Assembly (NCBI GenBank): GCA_027371845.1
Contig: DAHXLD010000019.1
Location: 1 to 44,489 of the forward strand
Source of the DNA: Candidatus Saccharimonadota bacterium
GTDB lineage: Bacteria > Patescibacteriota > Saccharimonadia > Saccharimonadales > UBA4665
Length of the DNA: 44,489 nucleotides
Direction: 5' to 3'
Positions 1 to 9,005 of this stretch are shown piece after piece. The notes under the pieces are model-generated. The model saw nothing but the letters and a program-made list of their open reading frames with translations. It had not been told where the DNA came from and ran no database searches. The position numbers and the translations under genes were made by a program. The first letter of the stretch is position 1, and the number at the start of each line of letters is the position of its first letter.

Positions 1-64
1 CTACTTGGTCGCTTAAATTAACTTCGCTAGGTTGTGGGGCAGTCTTTAAACCTTCAATTGCCAT
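1..64 (-). CDS. 5' end of an unknown gene (partial)
   Basis: A minus-strand reading frame starts with ATG at 64 and runs off the left edge without a stop; 21 codons are visible (MAIEGLKTAPQPSEVNLSDQ and on). A strong Shine-Dalgarno (TAAGGAG) lies just upstream, near 66-72, which supports this start. The visible part is polar and has no signal peptide. It loosely resembles the N-terminus of the FHA-like protein at 43254-43832, but this is too short to claim homology. Function unknown. Confidence 0.55.
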   Translation of the reverse strand, partial: MAIEGLKTAPQPSEVNLSDQV

Positions 65-140
65 GTCTTTAAACTCCTTACTTCTATCTCTAGAAAATTC
101 ATGCTTAATTATACATGTTTTTTACTATACGTCAACATAT

Positions 141-174
141 TGTGGTGGTTCAATACCTGAGCGCCACTTTCTTA
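141..174 (+). repeat. Solo insertion-sequence end (copy 1)
   Basis: The segment beginning TGTGGTGGTTCAAT and ending GCGCCACTT(T)CTTA recurs at 43941-43974 with four or five differences. It can fold (GTGGTG with CGCCAC, 6 bp). At the second copy it lies just downstream of a dead transposase C-terminus, which identifies it as an IS terminal sequence. No transposase remains beside this copy; the shared sequence continues weakly to an ACTTTAAATT motif near 190-199. Confidence 0.6.
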
Positions 175-212
175 GCTATATTTCTTAAAAAACTTTAAAT
201 TAAATTTTCAAT

Positions 213-218
213 TATAAT
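213..218 (+). promoter_or_regulatory. -10 box of leaderless gene 225-1175
   Basis: TATAAT lies 6 nt before the ATG at 225, so transcription should start at or beside the start codon. No Shine-Dalgarno is present. Confidence 0.55.
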
Positions 219-224
219 AATGTT

Positions 225-1175
225 ATGAAGTATCGTTTTATTTTAATCGGCGGTTTAATTGTGGCCATCATAATAGGTGCTATTTATATTCTCATTTCTT
301 ACCAAAAACCAATAACTAACTTTCCTAAGTATCAAACAAAAAAAACAGTAGTTCAGAATAAAACTACAGTTCCTAAGCGATCAGCTTCACTCGTTCATGT
401 TTTTATTATAATGGAAGAAAATAAACCCTTAAGCGCAATAGAAAACAATCCATCTGCACCATTTCTTAATAGTCTAATCAGGGAAGATTCTTTGGCTTCT
501 AATTATTATGGAGTAACTCATCCGAGCTTACCTAATTATCTAGCCCTAACTAGTGGTTCAACCGATAATATAACAAACGACTGCAACCCTCCTAGTGCCG
601 GATGTGAGGTCAATGTTCCAAATATTGCTGATCAAATCGAAAAATCTGGAAGGACGTGGAAAGAATATGCTGAGAGTATGCCCTCTAATTGTTATGCCTA
701 TAACTCAGGACTATATGTTACAAAGCACAATCCATTCATTTACTATTCAGACATTATTAATAACCCGTCTCGATGCCAAGCTCACGTAGTACCGTTTCAT
801 CAACTTAAAACCGATCTTCAATCAGTTACCACAACCCCAGATTTTGCCTTTATTACACCTAATATCTGCAACGACATGCATGATTGTTCAGTTGCTACTG
901 GCGACACCTGGTTATCTCAAACTGTGCCTATGATACTTAATTCAAAAGCCTTTACTACCCAAAACTCCTTATTAGTTATAACTTGGGATGAAGGATACGC
1001 AAGCACCAATCACATTCCTACTATCTTAATTGGTAATGATATTAAAAAAGGTTTTTCTTCATCACTTAATTACAATCATTACTCTTTACTACACACCATA
1101 GAAGAAAAATGGGGACTAATGCCGCTAACCCCCAACGTTCAACAAGCTCCTTTGATGAATATTTTCTTTAATTAG
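225..1175 (+). CDS. Membrane-anchored phosphoesterase (acid phosphatase/phospholipase C-like)
   Basis: This 316-residue protein has one N-terminal membrane helix (about residues 5-25), then an extracytoplasmic domain of the alkaline-phosphatase-like phosphoesterase family (PF04185 type). Visible family signatures are MEEN near residue 63, THPSLPNYLALTSG near 98-111 (Ser/Thr nucleophile region), a PNICNDMHDCS stretch near 212-222, ITWDEG near 252-257, and NHYSLLHTIE near 283-292. It should hydrolyse phosphate esters outside the cytoplasm; the substrate cannot be read from the sequence. It is slightly short for the family. A TATAAT box 6 nt before ATG predicts a leaderless transcript. Its last 8 nt overlap the convergent gene at 1168-1656. 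Confidence 0.8.
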   Translation: MKYRFILIGGLIVAIIIGAIYILISYQKPITNFPKYQTKKTVVQNKTTVPKRSASLVHVFIIMEENKPLSAIENNPSAPFLNSLIREDSLASNYYGVTHPSLPNYLALTSGSTDNITNDCNPPSAGCEVNVPNIADQIEKSGRTWKEYAESMPSNCYAYNSGLYVTKHNPFIYYSDIINNPSRCQAHVVPFHQLKTDLQSVTTTPDFAFITPNICNDMHDCSVATGDTWLSQTVPMILNSKAFTTQNSLLVITWDEGYASTNHIPTILIGNDIKKGFSSSLNYNHYSLLHTIEEKWGLMPLTPNVQQAPLMNIFFN

Positions 1176-1656
1176 CCGTTAAAATACCCCTATCAGAAGC
1201 TTCATTTCCGTTTTGAAACTGCCAAGTACCTTTTATGGTCAAGGTAAAGGATTTTTCTTGACCCATTTCAATAATTCCTAAATTAAGCTCAGGGTTAGGG
1301 CTAGACTGGTGGGGTAACTCATTAAAAACCATCGGCCCATCAGTTGCAGAGTTTTTTACAAAGACAGTTGTCCCTACCGGAACATTAACCGTATTCGGAT
1401 CAAATCCATAGTTGTTATAAAGAATAGTTATAGTTTTTGGTAACGAGGCCGTTAAAGAAGAAGAAGGTTTAGATAAAGTTTTTTGATTACGCATATTCTG
1501 GATCTTTGATTGAAGAACAGCTTTAGATTTAGATAAAGACTTAAGTTCTATGTATTGTTTATGATTCTCATAAACTAGCCATCCTGCACCAGATATTAAC
1601 CCTACATTAAGAATAATTAAAATCAATACTAAAATATTAAAGCCCTTATTATTCAT
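1168..1656 (-). CDS. Membrane-anchored cupredoxin-like protein without a normal copper site
   Basis: The 162-residue protein has an N-terminal membrane helix (about 7-28), a short charged/coiled segment and a beta-rich domain from about residue 72. The stretch GFDPNTVNVPVGTTVFVKN is characteristic of cupredoxins. One candidate ligand histidine is present (NELPHQ), but the C-terminal Cys-x-His-x-Met ligand loop is replaced by GTWQFQNGNEASDRG. It therefore probably does not bind copper as a blue copper protein does. It is convergent with the phosphoesterase and overlaps it by 8 nt. Function unknown. Confidence 0.6.
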   Translation of the reverse strand: MNNKGFNILVLILIILNVGLISGAGWLVYENHKQYIELKSLSKSKAVLQSKIQNMRNQKTLSKPSSSLTASLPKTITILYNNYGFDPNTVNVPVGTTVFVKNSATDGPMVFNELPHQSSPNPELNLGIIEMGQEKSFTLTIKGTWQFQNGNEASDRGILTAN

Positions 1657-1856
1657 TGGATTAGCTTATATTAATTATTAAAATCCCTATTAAATAGTGT
1701 ACGGATATTATTTAAAAGTTAAAGAATAAAATAAATATCTTGAATATGTTTTTAGTACCACTTATAAAAAATGATTTCTTAACATTGTTAGCGGCTAAAT
1801 GCCCCATTTATGTTTAAAGGCCCAAGGAAATTATTACTTTTGGTCTAAAACATTAA

Positions 1857-2558
1857 CTATTGATCTTTTAATATATTTTTTTTGATTTTTTCTATTTCTA
1901 AATCTTTTAATTCAATTGCTTGATCTATAGAAAAAGTTCCAACTTGAATTCTCTTAAGGTCGGTCATATAGGCGCCACACTTAAGTTTTAAACCAATATC
2001 ATTTACTAAACTTCTAATATAGGTACCGCTTGATACTTTTATTTTAAAACTTAAGTAAGGATAACTATATAATATGTTCTTAATGTAATAAATCTCTATT
2101 GGTCTTTTTTTTAATTCGAATTCTTTTCCCTGCCTAGCTAATTGATAAGCTCTTTTACCGTTCATTTTTATAGCAGAATAAACAGGAGGGATTTGCGTGG
2201 TCTTACCTTCAAATGAAGTCAAAGTACTTAACACGGATTCTTCAACCGGAATATTTTTAGAGTAAAATTCTTCCGGAAATTCTAGATCATAACTCTTAGT
2301 TACATATCCTAGCTTTGCTTTAACTTCATAAATTTTATCCATTTTAGATAATTGCTCGGCTTTAGTTGTAAATTTTTTACCCACCAGAATAACCATTAAT
2401 CCTGTAGCTAGCGGGTCCAGGGTTCCGGTATGTCCCACTTTGATTAACTTAGGTTTAAGGTTTTTAGATCGAGCAATAATCCCCCTAACATTATTAACTA
2501 CATCAAAAGATGTCCAATTTATGGGCTTATTTACTAAAAGTATTCCCTCTTCAGGCAT
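1857..2558 (-). CDS. truB: tRNA pseudouridine(55) synthase TruB
   Basis: TruB converts U55 in the T-loop of tRNAs to pseudouridine. The N-terminus GILLVNKPINWTSFDVVN and the catalytic motif KVGHTGTLDPLATG are clear; the nucleophile is Asp48, the same position as in E. coli. At 233 residues it is shorter than E. coli TruB (about 314) and appears to lack the C-terminal PUA-like domain. It starts 5 nt after the NrnA-like gene, repeating the widespread nrnA-truB order, so the two are probably co-transcribed. Confidence 0.95.
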   Translation of the reverse strand: MPEEGILLVNKPINWTSFDVVNNVRGIIARSKNLKPKLIKVGHTGTLDPLATGLMVILVGKKFTTKAEQLSKMDKIYEVKAKLGYVTKSYDLEFPEEFYSKNIPVEESVLSTLTSFEGKTTQIPPVYSAIKMNGKRAYQLARQGKEFELKKRPIEIYYIKNILYSYPYLSFKIKVSSGTYIRSLVNDIGLKLKCGAYMTDLKRIQVGTFSIDQAIELKDLEIEKIKKNILKDQ

Positions 2559-2563
2559 ATTAA

Positions 2564-4240
2564 TTAACGACTTGAACTTGATTGATCGTTATTATTAAAA
2601 GGTAGTTGTACTACCGGGGGCGGAACTGGTGGAGCTTTGGAGTTATCGTATTCTCGTTTCTCTGGCTCACTAAATAAAGACGGGTCTAAGCCCGTTTGAT
2701 TGGTCGTAGGATTTTCGGGAACTGTTGCTTGATTGACGGCATTCGAATCACTAGATTCTAGGTTACTAGAATTTGGGGGAGTAATATCTCCTGCTGGTGA
2801 GTTTTGAGGGGCTCCCGAGGGCATCTCTTCTTGATCCCCTAAAGCACTTTCAACACCATTTCTTGCTTCGTTTAACATTAAATTGGGTTCATCGCCAGTT
2901 AATTCATTATTATTGTGGTTGGTTGAAATAGCCGGATAAGTCGTATCTAAAGAGGGGCTCTTAGGTGGTTGCCAATCTGGTGGCGGAGGAGTAAATGATT
3001 GATTTTGAACATTTATAGAAGGCTCGGTTGGATTTGATATAACTTGATCTGAAACGATATCATCTAAAGGTTTAATTGCTTGAGCGCCCTGATCTTGAGC
3101 TGGTGGCACGTAAGCTGTTAATTCTTCGATGTTATCATTATTTTTACCCATATCTTGATTAGGGGTGTTATTGCTAATTTGATTCAAGGCATCTTTAAAA
3201 CTATCTGCTTGATCGGGTTTTTCAGGATACTTACTTACAATGGAATTACTTGAGCTTTGTTCTATATTAGATTGAGAGGGGGTTTGATCAATTAACTCAT
3301 TAGTAGTCAAATCTTGATCTTGCTCGGTTTCAGATGAATCGCTACTTAAAGCTTGGAGATCTTCGGCTTGATCTTGATCTTGATCTTGATCTTCTTCACC
3401 CAATAATTCATCAAGGTCATGATCAATATTTAAAGTTTCGGGTTCATTAGAATTAGCCCCTGTAACACTAATAGTATTATCAGAACTCGGGATTGAGGTA
3501 CTTACTCCAAGCTCAGATGCTATTAACTTAGGATTAGCGCCAGCAACCATTAATTCTGAACTGGTGCTCATAGTTTGCGGGGTCGTTTTATCATTACTAA
3601 ACCGATCGGTCTCAGCCACAATGCCGGTTAGTAAAGCTGTGGCAATTTGTTCATCAATTAAATTATTTCCTAAAGATTTAGATAATATAGCCGTTAATTC
3701 ACAAAAACTACTAACTCTTGAATCATTGACGTTTATTGAGCCTAGTTCACTTGGGTCATTTATGGTAACGGTTGCTATGGTAGCATCGTGAAGAATACCT
3801 CCATGATTTGTAATTGCCGCATCCAGTTCCTCTTTTTTATAAACTCCGAGTGCAATTATTAAATCTACATTAAAATCGCCTTGGCTAAATTCTAAATCAT
3901 TTTCAGTTAAAGATGTTTTGTAGGGAGTAATGAAAATTTTAACCGATTGCTCGTCAACCTTGGTGCGTAACTTATCAGCCTTATTCTTATCTAACGAAAT
4001 AATAAAATCTTGTAAGGAATCAGTGTTTTTTTCAAGCGTCTGTTCGGGTTTTAAAAACTCAATTGTTGAGGGGGTTTGACCACTGTATAAAGCTGATCCA
4101 GTTTTATTAAGCTTATTAAACAAAAGCGCAAATGCAATACAGGCCGACAATTGATCTACAGTAGGATTATTACTAACAGTTATCAAAATCGCGTTTGATG
4201 CTTTAATTTTTTCTAATAATTTATTTTTTGAATCATCCAT
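2564..4240 (-). CDS. NrnA/DHH-like protein, degenerate, with long disordered tail
   Basis: Residues 1 to about 250 resemble a DHH-type phosphoesterase fold: an N-terminal strand/loop (ITVSNNPTVDQLSA), and a stretch GIVAETDRFSNDKTTPQTM matching the family's G-I-x-x-D-T-x-x-F region. The metal-binding motifs are lost: the usual DGDA is PTVDQ, and no DHH triplet is found around HGGILHDA. Residues about 250-558 are low-complexity, rich in Gln, Asp, Ser, Pro and Asn, with a DQ repeat (DQDQDQDQ). Its place directly upstream of truB is where nrnA normally sits, so it is probably an NrnA descendant turned binding or scaffold protein. Catalysis is doubtful. Confidence 0.65.
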   Translation of the reverse strand: MDDSKNKLLEKIKASNAILITVSNNPTVDQLSACIAFALLFNKLNKTGSALYSGQTPSTIEFLKPEQTLEKNTDSLQDFIISLDKNKADKLRTKVDEQSVKIFITPYKTSLTENDLEFSQGDFNVDLIIALGVYKKEELDAAITNHGGILHDATIATVTINDPSELGSINVNDSRVSSFCELTAILSKSLGNNLIDEQIATALLTGIVAETDRFSNDKTTPQTMSTSSELMVAGANPKLIASELGVSTSIPSSDNTISVTGANSNEPETLNIDHDLDELLGEEDQDQDQDQAEDLQALSSDSSETEQDQDLTTNELIDQTPSQSNIEQSSSNSIVSKYPEKPDQADSFKDALNQISNNTPNQDMGKNNDNIEELTAYVPPAQDQGAQAIKPLDDIVSDQVISNPTEPSINVQNQSFTPPPPDWQPPKSPSLDTTYPAISTNHNNNELTGDEPNLMLNEARNGVESALGDQEEMPSGAPQNSPAGDITPPNSSNLESSDSNAVNQATVPENPTTNQTGLDPSLFSEPEKREYDNSKAPPVPPPVVQLPFNNNDQSSSSR

Positions 4241-4363
4241 TTTTTGTTTTTACTACTCCCCTTTAAATTACCATAAACGCTTAAAATATTCAATAACTAT
4301 TTACAAAATCTGTTAATCTCTTGTATATTAAGTTAATTATTAACAAACCTTAAGGTAAAATAT

Positions 4364-4690
4364 ATGCCAATCATAAAATCAGCTAAAAAACGAGTTAAAG
4401 TTGCCAATAAAGCAGCGGTTAGAAATTCTAAGACTAAAAGGAGCTTCAAAAAAGCTATTAAGCTTTTTGGATCTAAAACTAATGATAAAAATTTGAAATC
4501 AGCTCAAAGCTCTATTGATAAAGCGTCTAAAAAAGGAGTGATTCATAAGAAAAAAGCTTCTAGAATTAAAAGCCGCCTAGCTAAAAAGGCTAAAGCTGAG
4601 AATGTAAAGATAACTTCTAAGAAATCAGCTCCCAAAAAAGTAACTAAAACAACTAAAAAAGCACCAGCCAGAAAAACAACTAAAAAATAA
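4364..4690 (+). CDS. rpsT: 30S ribosomal protein S20
   Basis: The start MPIIKSAKKRVKVANKAAVR is the S20 signature. The 108-residue product is longer than usual (about 85-90) because of a Lys/Thr/Ala-rich tail after about residue 80. S20 binds 16S rRNA early in 30S assembly. A TAAGG sequence at 4351-4355, 8 nt before ATG, serves as ribosome binding site. The stop codon directly abuts the stop of convergent holA, an rpsT/holA neighbourhood found in many bacteria. Confidence 0.95.
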   Translation: MPIIKSAKKRVKVANKAAVRNSKTKRSFKKAIKLFGSKTNDKNLKSAQSSIDKASKKGVIHKKKASRIKSRLAKKAKAENVKITSKKSAPKKVTKTTKKAPARKTTKK

Positions 4691-5593
4691 TTAGTTATAA
4701 GAAAGTTTTATTAAGAAATTTTTCAAATATTCATCTAAAGAGATGTATTTGGTTTTAGATTCTAAATCAGCTTTTTTTAGATAAGTTATTAAGCCCTTAA
4801 GTTTATTAAGGTCTATATTCTTACTTAATTTGATAGACTTTTCTATCACATAGGGATTAAGAGATAATTCTTTATAGAAATCATGACTATTCCCTTTATA
4901 GGTCTTGATTAAAGCTAAAATGTGTAACTGCCAAATAAACATTCCCAGAATAGTCTGTGGCTCAACCTTTTGAGATCTTTGAAGACTATATATCTTAAAA
5001 GCTTTCTTTAGGTCTGAATAAAGCGAAGCATCTATTAATTCAAATATTGTGCTCGAAGGTACCGGCTCAACTAGAAGCTCAATACTTTCTCTGTTAATAT
5101 CTGAATTATAGGTTAACAATTTATCCAATTCATTTTTAATGAGAAATTGATTATTTCCTATTAAACTAATTAATAAACGAATATCGTATAATGAAATAGT
5201 TCCCTTTTGCTGTTTAACATAGTCTTTAATCCATTCCTGGATTTTACCGGACTCTAAAGCATTAAACTCATAGAATTCACTATATTTATGCAAATATTTG
5301 TAATAACTAGATCTTTTATCAAATTGGTGCTCGATAATTATTAAAATAGTTTTATCTGGTAAGTTATTTGTTATTTCTTCGATATCGTTTTTAAAATCTT
5401 TATTTCTTGAGGGTTGATATAAAATAATGCATCTACTTTCACTAAAAAGTGACATATTTTGAAGATTAAATTTTAATTCTTTTAAATCAACACTCAAGAT
5501 ATCGATATCTTCATGGTCTTGATACCTAATCTTGTAATGATCTAGTTTATCTTTTATTAAATAATCGTTTTCTCCCGATAAAGTAATGATCAT
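4691..5593 (-). CDS. holA: DNA polymerase III delta subunit HolA
   Basis: HolA is the clamp-loader wrench that opens the beta clamp. The N-terminus MIITLSGENDYLIKDKL, the central KTILIIIEHQFDKRS strand, GNNQFLIKNELDKLL and the C-terminal helical collar domain match the family; 300 residues is slightly short. No Walker A motif is present, as expected for delta. It follows mutM by 7 nt on the same strand, so the two are probably co-transcribed. Confidence 0.88.
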   Translation of the reverse strand: MIITLSGENDYLIKDKLDHYKIRYQDHEDIDILSVDLKELKFNLQNMSLFSESRCIILYQPSRNKDFKNDIEEITNNLPDKTILIIIEHQFDKRSSYYKYLHKYSEFYEFNALESGKIQEWIKDYVKQQKGTISLYDIRLLISLIGNNQFLIKNELDKLLTYNSDINRESIELLVEPVPSSTIFELIDASLYSDLKKAFKIYSLQRSQKVEPQTILGMFIWQLHILALIKTYKGNSHDFYKELSLNPYVIEKSIKLSKNIDLNKLKGLITYLKKADLESKTKYISLDEYLKNFLIKLSYN

Positions 5594-5600
5594 GCTAAGT

Positions 5601-6476
5601 TTATTTTAACAGTTTTTGGCACTTAGGGCATATATGAGTCCCACGAGATGCGACTTTTATTCTAATTATATTTGTAGAGCATCTTTTACACGGCATCCCG
5701 GCTTTTTTATAAACATTGGCAAAATCTATATAAGTACCTTTTTTACCGACAATATCGATATAATTTCGATCTGACGATCCACCCCTAGAAATAGAAAGAT
5801 TTAAAACCTCAAGCATAGATTCATAAAGCTTTTGGATTCGGCTCTGACTTAATTTATTAATGACTTCAAGAGGATGAATTTTAGCCATCCAAAGACTTTC
5901 GTCCGTATAGATATTACCTAAGCCAGCAATTATCGATTGATCTAATAAAACGGATTTTATTTTTGAATTCTTTCTTAAATCTAATCGGGCTTTAAATATT
6001 TTTAATGAAAAATCTTTATCTAAAGGCTCAGGACCTAATTTATTAAGGTACTCGAATTCTTTAAGACTTTCTTGATCAAGGATTTTGGCCCAACCGAATT
6101 TTCTTTGATCATTAAAAAATAATTTACTATTATCATTGAAATAAAAAATTATTCTGGTCGACTTATCTGGTAATTTATTAATTAGAGAATCAGATGGGTG
6201 CCCCGCTCCAAATCTTTCCTTATCTGATTTATAGACTAGCTGACCAGTCATCTTGAGATGAAAAAGCAAATTAAAATTATTACTCAAGCTTATTATTAAA
6301 ACCTTGCCACGTCTATCAATCGAATCTATCCTAGCATTTATAAGATGCTTATTAATAAATTTTTGGTCGTAAGCCAAACTCTTAAACCAGTCTACCTCAA
6401 CTTTCGAGATAACTTTGCCTATAAGATACTTCTTCATCCCTCTATTAATCGTCTCGACTTCAGGTAACTCTGGCAT
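5601..6476 (-). CDS. mutM: Formamidopyrimidine-DNA glycosylase MutM (Fpg)
   Basis: This bifunctional glycosylase/AP lyase removes 8-oxoguanine and formamidopyrimidines. The catalytic N-terminus PELPEVE (Pro2, Glu3) is intact, as is HLKMTGQL with its conserved Lys. The H2TH helix is around residues 165-200, and a four-cysteine zinc finger ends the protein (Cys263, Cys266, Cys283, Cys286). Length 291 is normal. It shares a 36-bp intergenic region with the divergent gene at 6513. The Nudix gene at 41492 is a plausible partner in 8-oxoG defence. Confidence 0.95.
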   Translation of the reverse strand: MPELPEVETINRGMKKYLIGKVISKVEVDWFKSLAYDQKFINKHLINARIDSIDRRGKVLIISLSNNFNLLFHLKMTGQLVYKSDKERFGAGHPSDSLINKLPDKSTRIIFYFNDNSKLFFNDQRKFGWAKILDQESLKEFEYLNKLGPEPLDKDFSLKIFKARLDLRKNSKIKSVLLDQSIIAGLGNIYTDESLWMAKIHPLEVINKLSQSRIQKLYESMLEVLNLSISRGGSSDRNYIDIVGKKGTYIDFANVYKKAGMPCKRCSTNIIRIKVASRGTHICPKCQKLLK

Positions 6477-6512
6477 TTCTATATTTTAATATATGTCATA
6501 ATAAAAATAGCT

Positions 6513-6749
6513 ATGGATTCTATTAATCAACTTTTAAATGATTATCGCCCCAAAGACTCGGATGAGTTATTCGCCTTAAAAAATTACTTGGAGCAGAAAT
6601 ACTCTCAACCCCTTAACCTTTCCTACTCTTCAAATAAGATTTTAATTGAAGTTAAGAGTGCCGCATTTGCAAATGTTTTAAGAATGAATTTAGTGAATAT
6701 ATTAAAAGAGCTTAAGATAACTAAAAAAACACGCTTATTAATTCGTTAA
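6513..6749 (+). CDS. Small DUF721/DciA-like protein (tentative)
   Basis: This 78-residue protein has a helical N-terminus and then a segment, ILIEVKSAAFANVLRMNLVN, with the strand-helix pattern of DUF721/DciA (a strand followed by a residue-rich helix that in DciA reads like spxWaxeL). DciA loads the replicative helicase in bacteria lacking DnaC/DnaI. Identification rests on this short pattern only. A CATAAT box preceded by TG lies 10 nt before ATG, giving a leader of a few nt at most. Its stop shares TTAA with the convergent gene at 6746. Confidence 0.4.
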   Translation: MDSINQLLNDYRPKDSDELFALKNYLEQKYSQPLNLSYSSNKILIEVKSAAFANVLRMNLVNILKELKITKKTRLLIR

Positions 6750-7306
6750 AAATTAGCATTAGAAGTCAAAGAATAATAATCTGGAACTTGTTGTTTAAAT
6801 AAACTAATAGTTGAACCTAGTTGTCCGTTATATGTGCTAGGTGTAGAGGAACAATTAGAAGCCCAGTATTTAGAAATTGTTTGATTATTATTAGTTAAGG
6901 TGAAGATATAGACGTCTCCCTGGGCGCAATATCCAGTACTATTACTTAACTTGGGATCGTTGTTTCCTTGATCAAAGCCAGCATAAAAAAGAGCGTAAAG
7001 CAAAGCCCTATATGAGTTTTCGGTGTTGTTATAAACCTTAGATTTAACTACATTACCATCATAGCCCAGATAAAGATTATAGGTTACATCACTAGAGGAA
7101 GCTGTGATAGTAAGTGAATTGTGTGTCTGATTTGAAACAATCGGTCCATTCATGGTCATGCTAACTGAACTATTAATTTTGTTGGCATAATTTGGTAAAT
7201 AAATAGATTTAGGGGTGGAGCCATGTTTTGAACCGCCCAAAAGAAGAACTATTAATAAAACTAATAGCCCTAGAACAATAAAAAAACCAATTATATACTT
7301 ATTCAT
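6746..7306 (-). CDS. Membrane-anchored extracytoplasmic protein of unknown function
   Basis: The 186-residue protein has a single N-terminal membrane helix (about 4-25, very Leu/Val/Ile rich) and a Ser/Asn/Thr-rich extracellular domain. Two cysteines (in STGYCAQGD and ASNCSST) could form a disulfide, as expected outside the cytoplasm. No family is recognised. Proteins of this layout are common in Saccharibacteria. The stop overlaps that of 6513-6749 by 4 nt. Confidence 0.7.
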   Translation of the reverse strand: MNKYIIGFFIVLGLLVLLIVLLLGGSKHGSTPKSIYLPNYANKINSSVSMTMNGPIVSNQTHNSLTITASSSDVTYNLYLGYDGNVVKSKVYNNTENSYRALLYALFYAGFDQGNNDPKLSNSTGYCAQGDVYIFTLTNNNQTISKYWASNCSSTPSTYNGQLGSTISLFKQQVPDYYSLTSNANF

Positions 7307-7487
7307 GATTAATTACTCCAAACATTACCTATATTAACATATTTTTTATATTTTTCAATACTCTCAATAAATATCACTTATTTCAACCTTTTAAATGCCT
7401 TAGGTGGCAGTATAAGTTTTGAATATTATGCTAAAGTTTATTTAGGATATCTAAAAAATTATTAAATAAATCAAGAGGGATAGGTAA

Positions 7488-8912
7488 ATGGAAGACAATA
7501 ATCAACCTAACATTCCGACAAATAACAATCAAGTTACATCTCAAAATAATTTTAACGCCAATAAACAAGTTGTTAATAACAACATTAACCCAGCACAAGT
7601 TAATACTGACCAAGTTCAGACAACCCAAACTATAGATAATAATTATCAAAATAATATAGTATCATCTGGGAAATTAAACCCTAAAAAATCACACAAATCA
7701 CTAATAGTATTGCTGATTATTTTGGTAGTATTGTTAATTGCTGGCGTTATTGGATTTTTATTCGTTTATCATAAAAAAGCTAGCTCTAATAAAACTGTTT
7801 CTACAAACATAAGTTCAGGAGACTACACTTTTTATAATCAAGCTAAACCATTAAAAAACCTTAATTTCTTCAAAACTTCAGGGTCTGCGGATTATATCAT
7901 TAACACTAATTTAAACTATGAAAATGGTACTAGCGTTCTTGTAACAAAACAACAATGTGAGAGTTTGGACAGTATCTGTATTCCAAAGATTAATTATTAC
8001 CAGATGGGATTAAGTCCTAATAATCAACCTATTATTGGCATATCCCTTTCTCCAGACAATTACAATATAGTTTTGATAGCTATTGAAAACTCTACTAATA
8101 AATATCAAATTGCTTGGAATTTAGTCAATAACGAAGGAACTTCACTTTCTCAAAGTCTTTATTCTAACTCGAGCCTCATTGGATCGGTACTAAATAATAA
8201 CGTAGTTATAAGTAAAAGTTTGAATATTAAGCCTCTAGACTTTCCCAAAACCTTAACCTTTGAAAATACTAACTTTATCTCTAGTTCTAATGAAGCCGCT
8301 CCAATTTATTCAATAAATATGAATAAATATTATAGTTTTAATAATATTACTAATCAAAACTTAAAACTATTAACCCAATCTGGTCCCTTATCCTATTATT
8401 CTCTTGGTGTGCCCTTCAATAATTCGTCAAGCATTAATCAATCAAATTTAGTGGTGGCCGTAGGAGGAGTTGCGGTTAAAGATTACACTCTTGCTAATAG
8501 CTTAAATTACAATAGCAATAATCCTAACAGTAATCCGGTAGCATTAAATATTACCTGGAATAATAGTCAAACTAATAACAGTATATATATGTCGGCTGAA
8601 TCATTTTGCAATGTTTCGTCAAAATATTTGACCGTAAACAATAATAACTTTAATTCTAGCTCATTAACTCAAACTGGATCTACCCCTCAAGGATTAGCCG
8701 TGTATCAACTTCCAATTAATAACCCGATACTTAATTCATTCTATCAATACTATAAAGCCAACAACCAAGGAATGGTGCCTATTGCAAAAAACCTATCAAA
8801 CATGACAATCCAACAATATCAGAATAATCATGGCCTTATAGTTACAAAAAACGGTCTTGAACAATACGTACTATACACAAGATCAGATTTAGTTTCAGAT
8901 GGTGGATGTTAA
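7488..8912 (+). CDS. Asn-rich single-pass membrane protein of unknown function
   Basis: The 474-residue protein has an Asn/Gln-rich, disordered cytoplasmic N-terminus (1 to about 65), one membrane helix (about 70-93) with flanking lysines, and an extracellular domain of about 380 residues rich in Asn, Ser and Thr. Two Cys (CESLDSIC) and two late Cys suggest disulfides. The N-terminal style is shared with 15697-16335 and 22209-22724. Unlike many genes here it has a Shine-Dalgarno (AGAGGGA, 7474-7480) and an untranslated leader. No known domain is recognised; a surface role is inferred. Confidence 0.7.
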   Translation: MEDNNQPNIPTNNNQVTSQNNFNANKQVVNNNINPAQVNTDQVQTTQTIDNNYQNNIVSSGKLNPKKSHKSLIVLLIILVVLLIAGVIGFLFVYHKKASSNKTVSTNISSGDYTFYNQAKPLKNLNFFKTSGSADYIINTNLNYENGTSVLVTKQQCESLDSICIPKINYYQMGLSPNNQPIIGISLSPDNYNIVLIAIENSTNKYQIAWNLVNNEGTSLSQSLYSNSSLIGSVLNNNVVISKSLNIKPLDFPKTLTFENTNFISSSNEAAPIYSINMNKYYSFNNITNQNLKLLTQSGPLSYYSLGVPFNNSSSINQSNLVVAVGGVAVKDYTLANSLNYNSNNPNSNPVALNITWNNSQTNNSIYMSAESFCNVSSKYLTVNNNNFNSSSLTQTGSTPQGLAVYQLPINNPILNSFYQYYKANNQGMVPIAKNLSNMTIQQYQNNHGLIVTKNGLEQYVLYTRSDLVSDGGC

Positions 8913-8992
8913 AGCTATTATGTTTAGTTAAGGTCTTTATGGAACGAAGCTACTTTAAACTTTAATTCTTTTTAATGATTGATTATATTAGT

Positions 8993-8998
8993 TATAGT
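8993..8998 (+). promoter_or_regulatory. -10 box deciding the start of 9006-9452
   Basis: TATAGT lies 7 nt before ATG 9006. It falls inside the longer frame that would begin at a TTG at 8979, which argues for the ATG as the true start. Confidence 0.5.
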
Positions 8999-9005
8999 AA
9001 ACATT

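Noticed and set aside
8979-9005. Upstream TTG start extending the membrane protein at 9006
   Set aside because: The -10 box TATAGT lies within this stretch and the added residues are not typical of the start of the first helix.
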